Shown here: piece by piece, positions 13,101-22,900 of the stretch
Layout: each line of letters opens with the position of its first letter
Position numbering within the stretch: the stretch's first letter is position 1
NCBI RefSeq assembly: GCF_020740795.1
Contig: NC_067285.1
Coordinates: forward strand, 109,145,652-109,209,651
DNA: 64,000 bases
From: Apus apus
Taxonomy: Eukaryota; Chordata; Aves; Apodiformes; Apodidae
Direction: 5' to 3'
The notes under the pieces: generated by a model
Seen by the model: the letters and a program-made list of their open reading frames with translations, nothing else
Database searches by the model: none
What the model was told of the DNA's origin: nothing
Position numbers and translations under genes: made by a program

Positions 13101-16100
13101 CAGCACAAGTAGGGGCACAGGAGAATCTTGTCAATGGTTTGAAATCATGTTGCTTGTTTCTGTTTCTCTATTTTATTTGCAGACTGATGCTCTTCACTGA
13201 TGAAGTGTTTAGCAAAACTGAGATGTGATGTTGCTTTTCTGTCCTTCCCACAGGTGATCTTAGCTCATCAGGCATCATCTCTGAGGTGTTAGATGATGTT
13301 GAAAGGAGGAGCTTCACTCCCCAGGACCCTGACGATGGTACGGACTTCAGTGTATCTGACAATCTACATTGATGAATTTGGGTGAAAAGATACCTGTGAA
13401 TTTCAGGGAGCTCTGCCCAGCTCAGAAGAATGCACGTGGCTCGTTTGTATCCCTTCTGATACTTTTTGGAGATAAAGAAGGAAAATGCCAGTGCTGGGAA
13501 GTTGTGCTGTGGACTGATGCACTGGCTTCTGTGTGGGAGGAGTGTAGCCTGTGTGAAAGAGCATTTGAGCCCCATACGATAACAAACACAAGGCTGTTTT
13601 CAAGACTAGTTTAAGGAAGAACATATTCTGGCAGCTACATAGAATGATACCCCTCTGGTGAACAGCAGGTTTTTGTCTTAGTGTGGTGTGAGCTCCTATT
13701 CTAGTTCTTCTAATCCTTTCCAGAAAATCACATTAAATAAAACTTCATGCAAAGCTGAAGATCTGGTCTGTAAAAGGGGGCAGATTCTGAGCATCCCACG
13801 TCTCACTGGCTCTTTCTGGCATCTCTGGGTACACAACTTTGCCCTGGGTTGTTCATGAGTCTTTCTATATGTACAGAAGTAAACAAAAAAGCTTCAATCT
13901 GAAGACAAGTGTGGCAAAGAGGATGTATGCTAAACACCCAAATAACAGAAAAATGTCTTCTCCAACTCAAAAAGTATTTAGTTAGCTTATTACATCTTGG
14001 AAGGGGAAGGGAGGTGTATTGAGCACCTGTTTCTGTTGCACGTTCTCTTCCACTAGAGTTAATGGAGAAGGTGAGTGACATGGCTGCCTTCTTTGTAGCC
14101 TGCCTGTTAAACAAATACTGCTCTCGTGCACCAAGCAAGAGAATGTGGCTTCTGTAAAAGTCAGACAGATAATCTGCTTAAATCTGTCTCCAGAAGCACA
14201 GCAGTGGAGCTGCCTCCAGCACGCTGGCTGGCAAAGCTCCTGCCAGCGTCTCGCATATCAAGTGAGGATCCCTGCTACCTTGTCCAGCTGAGCTAACAAC
14301 TCGGCTTTCTAACTGAACTTGTCTCTTGTCTTCTGGGTGCCTGGGTTAATGAGCTGCTGTGTGTCTCCTTGAAAGTTTGAAGCTAACGGACTCCATTTTC
14401 TCCCTTTCAGCCAACTTCTTTGCCACGGCTATGCAAGTGGTAAGTACCTGTTCCCTGCAGTCAGAATTCCTGGGAGCCCTCCAGCTGTTTCGGACTTGCT
14501 AGTGGGTTTTCCAGCCTGTCATACAAGGTTTAGCTCTCAACAGATGTCTGCTGCCAGCTCATGACCTTTGTGAAAGTGAATCTAGGAAGCATGTACTAAG
14601 TTTTAAGTTTAGTAGCTGTGAAGGCTCCCTGGTTTGTTGCAGTGCTGTGACCTGAAGGACATCAAGCTCGCCTATCGGTTAAACAGGGCAATGGAGAAGG
14701 GAGACAACTGGAAATTCTTGGACATGGATCGGTTAAATGCCTACTGGTGAGTGAAGTGCAGCTTAGCTTCAGTGCCTTGTGTATTGTCAGTGTAAGTACA
14801 AACTAGGATTTGAACACTGCTCAGAGGGGTTGAACACCAGCTGGATATTCTATGTGCAGTTTGGGGATTAGGTCTCTTTTAAGAACAGTGGTATTTTAGG
14901 ATTTGTTTTCAGTTTGTGGCCTTGCCTGAATGGAAATAAAGTGTTGTGGAGTATCAGTTTAGCTTAATACCCATCCAACAGCTATACCAAACAGTTGTGT
15001 TTTCTACAGTCGTGTTGTCCACTTGGGATGGCAGCTTAGGACATAATAGCAAAATAGTTTCCAGCTCAGACCTAGCTCTGCATGGTGATGTAGAGAGGTT
15101 GTGGTGGAGCAGATGTGTTTAAGGCACCAAACTCCTGTGTAGTTCCCCCATTTGACACTGTAATCAATGGCATCTGAAACATCTTTACCAATGTCTTTAA
15201 GTGCTGCAGTTTCTGAACATAATAAAGTACTTGAATGATACTGATTTGAATAAAAGCCTGTTTAGGCGTTGGAACTAGAGATGTTCCAGTAAATTATTTA
15301 AAACTAATTATCATCAAAATAAGATGCAGTTTCAGGGGTTGGATGATTTATATGGTCTGACCTTGTTTAACCTGCAAATAAGTGAAGGGAGATTAATAGC
15401 TTGGTGTAAGGACATTTTCCCATTTGGTGCACTGGATCAAGTTTCCAGGCTTGTATTGAGAACTTGCACAAGCAACCAGGTTTATTTATTTTACTTCTTA
15501 AAGTGGTTCTTAAGCAGAGGTTGCATTTGAGAGATATTCATGTACCTCAAGCCTGGTGTCAGGCAGGGAGATTGCATTATTTAGAGATTTTAGAACACAG
15601 TGGTCCACTTCATGCCAATTCTGCCAATTACCTGGTGTCAGCATGAAGTTCTCTCATAAAAAATGTCACTGCTTTTGTAATTGTATGGAGTATTGCAATT
15701 ATACAGTGAAATGTCCCTGATCTGCAACACCAATCTGATCAGGACCACCATCATTTGTTGATGCTTCTGGATGGTTTGGTTGAATTGGAACATCTTTCCC
15801 CTGCTGTAGGTCAAAATTCTTTTCCTTGCTGTGTATGATGGAACAGATTGACACGGTGTTGAAATGGTACAAAGAAATGTCCACTTCGGTAAGTGTGTGG
15901 CAGGGCAAGTAGCTCCAAAGCTTTCCTGTGGAGAAACAAAACAGTTACACTTTACTGAAGGGATTCTCTTCCTTCGTCAGCTCTTCTATCCTTCTCCTAA
16001 AAATATATTGGACCTCCTTCAAGCACTGGATGCAGCCAACCACTTGGAAGTGATCCCTTCGGTCTGGGAAGGTTAGTGTAGCCACATGGCTCTGTAGGCA

Positions 16101-19100
16101 GTCTGCTTGGTAGAAGTCAGGAGCAATGTGACCTGGGAGGCAGTTGGAAACTTCCCAGTGCTCAGACTAGCTGTGAGGAGATGCTTTGCTGTGAGGGATG
16201 TTATTCCTTAGTGCAGCTGTGGGGATGTTGTGTGAGAAAGGCAGAACTGGCAGCACAGGCTGTCAGGAGATCATGGCTGTGTCACAGGTAAATGTTAGAG
16301 TCTTAGCAATCTGAATGCTTACCAGAGAGTAGTGCCTTAAGAGCCCAGGTTTAACTCATTTACATTCTTTGCCTGTTCTTTGCCCCTTAAGGAGAGGAGA
16401 CAAGAATGCAAATACAGGCTTCAGCACACAGAAAATATCCCAGTCACTGAGGGGACAGGCAGGTTCTTTTAGGGAACCTTTGCAGAGTGATGGCAGCACT
16501 AAATGGTAGTTACCATTAAAGCTTTCTCTTCTTAACAGGATTTTTATTATTAGCATAGAATTTATAAACAATAGCATAGGATTTCTGTGTATAAACAGAA
16601 TACACAGAGTCAGTGTAGTACAATTTGAAAAGCAGGGTAGCACAGAATTTTACAGCACCACTTAGCCTACAGTTTTTCATCACCTGGACCCTCTGCAGGT
16701 TGGGTCAAATCTTAACACAGAGTTGGCTGTATCAAAAAATCATAATCTAGCCTTGAAAAACATAAAAGAATACTAGTCACCACCCAGTCCTTGGAGGAAG
16801 CAGAGGATGGTGGAGGTGTCCCTGGCCACCAAGGGATCTTGAGTCTTACTGTCCAGCAGCATTTCTGGTCCAAGTTCCCACTGAGGACGTGTAGCTGCTT
16901 GGTTTTATAACAGTGTTCTGTGTGCTGTTAGCTTTCCTGCATGGGACCTTCAGGGCCTGATAAGGAGGGGAAAGGGAACTACTATGTGACCTCCTCAGGC
17001 ACTGAGAAGGGCTGTGTGCATTACAAGGTGGCTCTAGTTATGCTGACCATATTACCAGGAGTTGGGAGCAGGGGTTAACTGTTACACCCACTAACTACTG
17101 CCTTTCCCTAAACAGATATGAAACAGTTGGGGTTTAATAGAAGACAGGACCTGTTGGAAGAGGTGTTGTCTTTGATGAGCAGGGAGCAGCACCCTGAGGA
17201 GGTAAGGAAGCTGCTGTGGTTTTTATCCCTGGTAGGCAGCTGAGCACCACCCCTCCCCAGGGGGATGGTGAAGAGAATTGGAATGGTAAAAATGCAAAGA
17301 CTCATGGGTTGAGATGCAGACAGTTTGATAAGTAAAGCTAAAGCTGTGCAAGCAAGCAGAGCAAAATCAGGAATTCATTCACTGCTTTCCTTCAGCAGGC
17401 AGCTGTTCAACCATCTCTAGGAAAGCAGTGCTCCATCACAAGTAGTGGTTACCATCCCTCTGGATGTCCCCTCTTTCCTTCTCCCAGCTTTTATTGCTGA
17501 GCATGACATCCTATGATATGGAATGTCCCTTTGATCAGTTTGGGTCAGCTGTCCCAGCTGTGTCCCCTCCCAGCTCCTGCACCCCCAGCCTGCTCACAGG
17601 AAGAGCAGGAAAGGCCTCGACTCTGTCAGCACTGCTCAGCAATAACTGAAACCTCCCTGTGTTGTCAACACACTTATCATCACAAATCCAGCACCATACG
17701 AGCTCCTGTGAAGAAATTTAACTCTATCCTAGCGAAAATCAGGACAGAAGCTCAGTGAAGAGAGTACAGAGCTCTCCCCATTTCTGTGTGCAGCATACAG
17801 ACTGTATTTTAAGTGCTGGATTATTGTCCCTGGTTGGTCTAAGAGGTCTGGTTCCACTGCATGTGCCATTACAAATTTCCAGATCTATATGAGTTTATCC
17901 AGGCCCTCTAAGCCCTTAGGATTGTCTTGAGCCTGTAGAGAAACCTCAGATCAACACAGCAGAGGATCACTTCTTCATCAGGGGTTGGAAGAGTAATCCA
18001 GCCACATCTGTGGGGAAGTACATGGCAGAATTCCAGGATTTTTACCAAAGATGTCATTTCAGTAACTAGCTTCTCAAGCTTAGGAGGGTTAAAGGCTTAT
18101 CTCTGCTCCAGAGGGACAGCTGTCCCTGCAGAGCTGCCTTGGAGCCTGCCTTGTGGGGACACTTGTCCTGAAAGAAGTGAGAGGTGTTTCTGCTGTGAAT
18201 TCCCAAATCTACATCCCATATGGGGCAGACCTGTTAGGTCTGTGGGAGGAATTGCACTGCAAGGATGTGTTAATTCTTGAGGTTTGGGGACTAATAGCAC
18301 AATCTTTTCACAGATTCAGCTGGCATTTGCCAAGTGTGCTGAAGACATCAAAGCTGTCCACGAGCAAACAGGGAGGGAGCAGGTCCCCTTGGAATGGACA
18401 GGCAGTGCCCTGGGCCGTGTTGCTGTGTTGTTTTCCAGGGCTGGGAGAACCCAGGATGCTTGGTAGGTGTGTGGCTGTCAGGAGCTCTTGGCTTGCTGAC
18501 ACTGTAACCCAAGGCTTCATCACAAAAATCAAAAGCTAGTGACTGATTGTCTTGGAATGCTGGTGCAGACAAAGGGAGGGGAAACATCCTGCTGAGGATG
18601 TGATGGGCTTCTTTCCTTCATATTATTGTTCAGTCTTCGCACCAAGTTACAGTTGTCCTAAAAAGGGTTTAGAAGTGAATGTAGTAACTGGCTTAGAGCC
18701 TCATACAGCTGCAAGGCAGGGTTTGATTATCCCTTCCCTAAGCACTGCTCATTTCCTACAGCTTCCCATTGTCTGATTTTTTAGAACTTTGTGGAATTCA
18801 AACTGTCAAAGAGATTGAATAGTTTTAAGTAAACTTTTACTTAGAATTAAACCTAATTAAAACTCCAAAGAGAATATTTTTAGAACTCCCCAGAAGTTAG
18901 AATTTTCTGACCTACACACTCAACTAAATACTATTTAAAATCTCTAGCCTCCAATTTCAGGTTCTGAGCTATTTTCTGTTATAGATGCTCTCTTTGCACT
19001 GATTCATTTGAAAAAAAGCAAGTGGCAAATACCTTTCTAAAAATATGTAGCATTTTAAAGTAAACTTGCCACCAGCTACACTTGTAATTTTTTTCTGCAC

Positions 19101-20847
19101 TACTTAAGGTATTTTGGGTTAAACTGATCACTTTTGTTAGCTGATACAGATTGCATCTGTGAGTTCATGGCATGGGATCTGTTTCAGATTTATGGGGAAG
19201 ATGATTTCATAAAATGAAGATTGTCTGTGTTTCTGCAAGGGCTTATCCAAGAGATTTAATCCCTGTCTGTTCCTGTGATTTAGAGTTTGGGTTTGTTGAG
19301 GGGTTTTTTAATTATTATTTTCTTTTGAACAGGAACATGATGGAGCGTTTCCAGAAAATCAATAGGATTCCCACGTGAGTACTTCTAGCTTCTGACTTCA
19401 AGTACTGAGTCTCCCATTGGGCTGAGCTTTTGCATTTCTATGAGAACTGACAGTACTGGTCCATAAATTATGGAGTGTGTGTGTCTGTCCCTGTGAGCAC
19501 GGGGGGACAGTCTGTCCAACTGATAGGTTTCAAGACCTTGCTGTCCCAAGAACTGTTGGAAATGCAAAGGAGGGGTTTAGGTGTTTGATCCTCAGTATCA
19601 TGGTAAGTCCTGTGCTGCTGTTCCTTTTACCACTGCCAGCCATGGAAAAAGAGGATGAGGGCCTGATTCAGGGACTGTGAAGAGGGGGAGGCTATTTGGG
19701 CTGCTGCTGAGGTGGGGTCCTTCTCCTGAGCAGTGAGCTGCTGCCCTGTTTTTGTGCAAGAAGTACTGCTTTCTGCTAGGACAGGACTTCCCAAGTGCCC
19801 CACATCAGTACAGGCTGAAGGCTGAGGTGACATTCCAGGCAGGAGAAGAATTGGACTGGCTGAGTGATCTGAAAATCTGTCACCTCTCCCTCTCTTAAAG
19901 CACCTGCTGTAAGTTAATGGCCACCTCAGCTGAGGCCCCATGATCAGTCACTCCGTGTCTTTGCTTTTGCAGTGACCAGGTGATGGATGAGTTCTTGACC
20001 TGTGCTAAACAAACCAGTTGCCCGGATGAGGCAATTAAGCTGGTCAAGCTGGCAACGTCCCTCGGCCTCCCTGCAGCTCAGAGGCTTAAGAGCAGAACAG
20101 AGAAGGAATTTGAACTCTCTGAAAAGCAGAAGTAAGTTGGAGTACTTCATGTTACTGCTAAAGGGGTCTGGTTGATTCACACTCCCAAAATGGCCCAGCA
20201 GGTTCTGATCCCATGCTGTGCCCACCCCCATAGGAGGGAGGGGAGCTTGCCTTGGTGGCGTGAGCCTCATCCACCACTCAGACCTGCCATCACCTTTCTT
20301 TCCCAGCAGCTTTCCCTAGCTGGGTCTGGCCACCTAGAAAAGAGTGATTTCAGGCTGATGATAGGAGGTGGTACAGGATGGCCCTGCATGTGGTTCACAG
20401 GTTCTGAGGCTTGTGGTCAATCTTCAGTACACCTGGCCAGCCACTGCGGTTCATTGCTGAGCTGCTGCAGCCACGCTCAGACAACAGGCTTATCCTTGAG
20501 GGACTAGTTTGGAACCAGTGGTCTGGTCCAAGAGGAATGAATGAATAGAAGTCCAGCACCTCTGACAGCTGGGCAACCACTTTCTGGGCAACTGCAGTGG
20601 CCTGCTTTTTCAGAAGGAGGTGGGTGTGCTTCCACCAGATGCTGGTTGTCCTTTTCAGGATAATAGGCATCAGACAGCCCATAATACTCACTTTGGAGAG
20701 GGTTTACCCTGTGTTTTGGATCTCTTTTCAAGCAAAAGTCACAACAGGTGACTGATCACTGGTCTGTTTCACATCTGCAGGGAGACATTGGAGAGTATCA
20801 GGCCAGACAGTGATAGTGACAGTGACAGCGACAGTGACCGTGAATAG
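1109..20847 (+). CDS. PTCD3: PTCD3, mitochondrial pentatricopeptide repeat protein (mS39)
   Basis: PTCD3/mS39 is a pentatricopeptide-repeat protein of the small mitoribosomal subunit, needed for mitochondrial translation. Exons: 1109-1203, 2306-2355, 3439-3478, 4231-4276, 4984-5052, 6951-7055, 7468-7591, 8644-8762, 9529-9602, 9888-9975, 10063-10123, 10404-10486, 11157-11301, 12269-12319, 13254-13337, 14411-14439, 14643-14746, 15810-15888, 15981-16071, 17116-17201, 18314-18462, 19333-19374, 19973-20131, 20781-20847. All junctions are GT/AG and phases agree throughout. They give 679 residues (about 689 in human); a candidate exon at 9116-9178 would add 21. Matches to human include the block around DDPYLMP (exon 5), [14 protein letters not shown] (exon 8), NNAERIF then [11 protein letters not shown] (exons 10-11) and [12 protein letters not shown] (exon 21). 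Residues 1 to about 30 are an Arg-rich mitochondrial presequence, the middle is the helical repeat array, and the end is a Ser-Asp run. SNORD94 lies in intron 11. Confidence 0.96.
1296..1307 (+). promoter_or_regulatory. NRF-1 site in PTCD3 intron 1
   Basis: CGCGCAGGCGCA fits the NRF-1 consensus YGCGCANGCGCR at every fixed position. It lies about 90 bp inside PTCD3 intron 1, within the CpG island. NRF-1 is a known activator of nuclear genes for mitochondrial translation and respiration. Confidence 0.6.
1848..1895 (-). mobile_element. CR1 LINE 3'-end fragment
   Basis: The phrase TTTGGGTTGGAAGGGACCTT is the antisense of the CR1 3' untranslated end. The fragment is short and lies in PTCD3 intron 1. 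Confidence 0.6.
2872..2932 (-). mobile_element. CR1 LINE 3'-end fragment
   Basis: ACAGAATCATGGAATTGTTGG followed by GGAAGGAACC and AGATCATCTAGT is the antisense CR1 3' terminus with its characteristic ATTCTATGAT-type end, diverged. It lies in PTCD3 intron 2. Confidence 0.6.
5165..5870 (-). mobile_element. CR1 LINE, 5'-truncated, with the end of ORF2
   Basis: This is the longest CR1 copy in the window, in PTCD3 intron 5. On the minus strand it encodes the C-terminal part of the CR1 reverse-transcriptase ORF, with [44 protein letters not shown] and [10 protein letters not shown], followed by the CR1 3' end at 5165-5230. The frame stays open upstream to about 6067, but that part (about 5871-6067) is not clearly CR1. 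The element is 5'-truncated as usual for CR1 and carries substitutions in the last part of the ORF. Confidence 0.9.
9116..9178 (+). CDS. PTCD3: Candidate extra or alternative PTCD3 exon (8b)
   Basis: A 63-bp open segment lies between exons 8 and 9, both joined in phase 0. It is preceded by a good acceptor (pyrimidine run ending CTTTAG) and followed by a weaker donor (GTTGCA). It would add 21 residues beginning [13 protein letters not shown] without shifting the frame. This acidic segment would fall in the poorly conserved linker where human PTCD3 has EPSTDYHFQQTGQSEA, so there is a faint resemblance. Without it the linker is already slightly longer than in human. It may be a cassette exon or a chance open segment. 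Confidence 0.42.
10196..10345 (+). ncRNA. SNORD94: SNORD94 box C/D small nucleolar RNA (guide for U6 C62)
   Basis: The snoRNA lies in PTCD3 intron 11, transcribed with the host. A terminal stem CATGGC (10199-10204) and GCCATG (10337-10342) brackets a C box GTGATGA (10206-10212) and a D box CTGA (10333-10336). The stretch GCGCAGGGG at 10216-10224 is perfectly complementary to nine bases of U6 snRNA (C60 to C68). A degenerate D' box CGGA at 10227-10230 puts the fifth upstream base opposite U6 C62, the residue that human SNORD94 is known to 2'-O-methylate. Human SNORD94 is, as I recall, also hosted by PTCD3. The 3' end sits about 60 nt before the next splice acceptor, near the usual spacing for intronic C/D snoRNAs. 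An 11-bp inverted repeat (10255-10265 with 10306-10316) folds the central part, which explains the unusual length of about 145 nt. Confidence 0.9.
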
Positions 20848-21470
20848 CTGAGCCTCTTGCCTTCCCCTTGGAAAAACTGGGAGCAGGCACCTCCTCCCTG
20901 CCAGGAGGCTTCTGTGCGAAGTGGAATCACTGACAGCACAGCTTCTGGGAGGTGCTGCAGCACTGCTGAGCACTCCAGAGCACTGATACAGGACCTGCCT
21001 GGCAAGAGGATGTTGTCCTCACTGGAGCAAGCTGGAGCCTGTCCTGTTGGACCCTCTTGGTACCTTCAACCACAGTGTGAGCTATACCAACACAGCCTCT
21101 TCTCCACCACCCCCTGCACCAGCTGGGTCCTGCCAGGCAGCAGCAGCACTTGGCTCAGGTACAGGGGGGGCTGCAGTGAGAGGAGAGCAGCTTCCTGGAG
21201 GCTGCTCAGCAGGTTCAAGACTTTGACAGCTTGAGCAAGACTTCTCTTGGACCTCCTGTGACTTAAACCTGCACCAGATTGAATTCCTTTCCAGCTAACT
21301 TTAATGAACTACTGAAATGTCAAGTTTACTGCAAGTAAGGGAGTATTCATCCCCTGTGGTGTTATCCCTCATCTTTTTTGGTGTTTTGGGACAGGCTTTG
21401 GACTGTAGATGTTAAAAAGCTGCCATTTGTACAGAGGAGATGGCATCTAATAAATGGCTGACATTTAAAG
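20848..21470 (+). other. PTCD3: PTCD3 3' UTR
   Basis: This is the sequence from the PTCD3 stop codon to shortly after the AATAAA at 21449-21454. No introns or conserved elements were recognised. The end point is inferred from the signal. Confidence 0.65.
21449..21454 (+). terminator. PTCD3 polyadenylation signal
   Basis: AATAAA lies about 600 nt after the PTCD3 stop codon. I noticed no other canonical plus-strand signal between the stop and this point. Confidence 0.65.
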
Positions 21471-21474
21471 AGGA

Positions 21475-22560
21475 CTGTATTCTGATCATTCCAGAGCAAA
21501 AACATCCCTGTTGATTACAAAGTGGTGTGGCTGCTCTCTGTGAGGAAGTGCAGTTGGTGCAGATCCTGCAGTTAAAGCTAACAAGGTGACTGGGAAGATG
21601 GATGACTGCCTTGTTCCCTTCTCTGCCTTGCAGTTAACAGCACTGTGCTCCTGTTGTCAGCTCGTGGAGGAATTTTGAAAGGGTTGTTTTGAGGTAGCTA
21701 CCTTGAACAGGTGAAGGTCTTGTTCATGAGAGGATTCAACCATATTCTGGTGAAAAATAGTTAAAAAATTTATTCTCTTTGAAAAAGAAAATCTTGCTGT
21801 GCATGATGCTGCAGGACAGGCAAGAGCACTCCAGGGGCAGAAAGCAGCCTCAGGACAATTCAGTAGTGGGTTTGGGAAACAAGTTCCTAGAGAAACTACA
21901 GCTGGAAGGGTAGAAGTCAAGTGCTCCTTGCTTTCCAGGAGTGGAGGGACAGTAAAGCTGTTTTGAAGGCAAGAGTTGCTCCACAAAGCCCATGTGCCTC
22001 TTGGAGTAATGTGTGATTAGTGTGGGTGAAGGGGGCAGATCAAAGATCAAGGGCTTTCAGGGGTGCTGATGTGCTTGATTATACCAACTATGTAAAACAA
22101 TCAGCAGGGAGAAAAAGCCACAGTGACTCATTTCAGCAAATGGGTATCAGGTAAGTTTGATCAAATTGTCTTCGCTGATGTTGAGAGTTAAGGGAAAGGT
22201 AAGAGAGGGAAGGAAGGAGCTTTGTCTTTCATTTGAGCTCTCATGGTTGAACCCAAGTGCCTTCTAGATAGAAACACCTGGTCTGGAACTCAAAAGCAGG
22301 TCTGACAAGCTGGTGTCAGAGGTGGACTTCTACCCTACCTGCTTAAGTTACTACAACATTAACCTGTACTCAGACATGGATTTTTTTTATATTTTTTTTA
22401 CAGCTGTATGAATTAAATTAGACATATTGATCACATCAATTAATTCTTGCTCCCTGAAAGGAGAAAACCAGATACTTTTGTCTTCTTCAGGGCATGGAGA
22501 AAGAGCTGGGCAGTAGAACAGCCTATGTGATGTTTAAACAGGAGACTTGACCAGCAGGTA
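21475..22560. other. Convergent intergenic gap PTCD3/IMMT
   Basis: This is about 1.1 kb between the tail-to-tail 3' ends of PTCD3 and IMMT. A minus-strand AATAAA at 21774-21769 could serve as a distal signal for IMMT, which would put most of this gap in a longer IMMT 3' UTR. I see no gene or repeat in it. Confidence 0.5.
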
Positions 22561-22578
22561 AAGTGGTTGAAGTCTTGT

Positions 22579-22584
22579 TTTATT
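22579..22584 (-). terminator. IMMT polyadenylation signal
   Basis: AATAAA on the minus strand lies about 320 nt after the IMMT stop codon (22903-22901), a typical short 3' UTR. A second AATAAA at 21774-21769 is a possible distal alternative. Confidence 0.6.
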
Positions 22585-22900
22585 CAGCTGACAAAGTGGC
22601 AAATTAGGACTGGCAGGTTACAAACATCATTTGGGTTGGATCACAAGCCCACTTGGTAAGATGGGGGAGCAAAATTATTACATGAATCGTAGAGAACCTT
22701 CCTGCAGTTGGTTGTCACGGGAACTGAAAAACCAATACAAATGACATCAGGTGGTGAAGTTAAATACAGTGCAAGGAAACCAGACAGTACCCGCGCTTCG
22801 ATGGAATGCGTCCAGCCCCTCCAGCAGCTTGGCTGGCCAGCCCTCTGGAGATGCTGGGATTTCTTCCCAGCACAGCTGCCTCCAGAACTGCGCTCCCTGC

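Noticed and set aside
13190-13235. TGATGA with a nearby CTGA before PTCD3 exon 15
   Set aside because: The spacing is too short for a C/D snoRNA, no terminal stem forms, and it lies immediately upstream of the splice acceptor.
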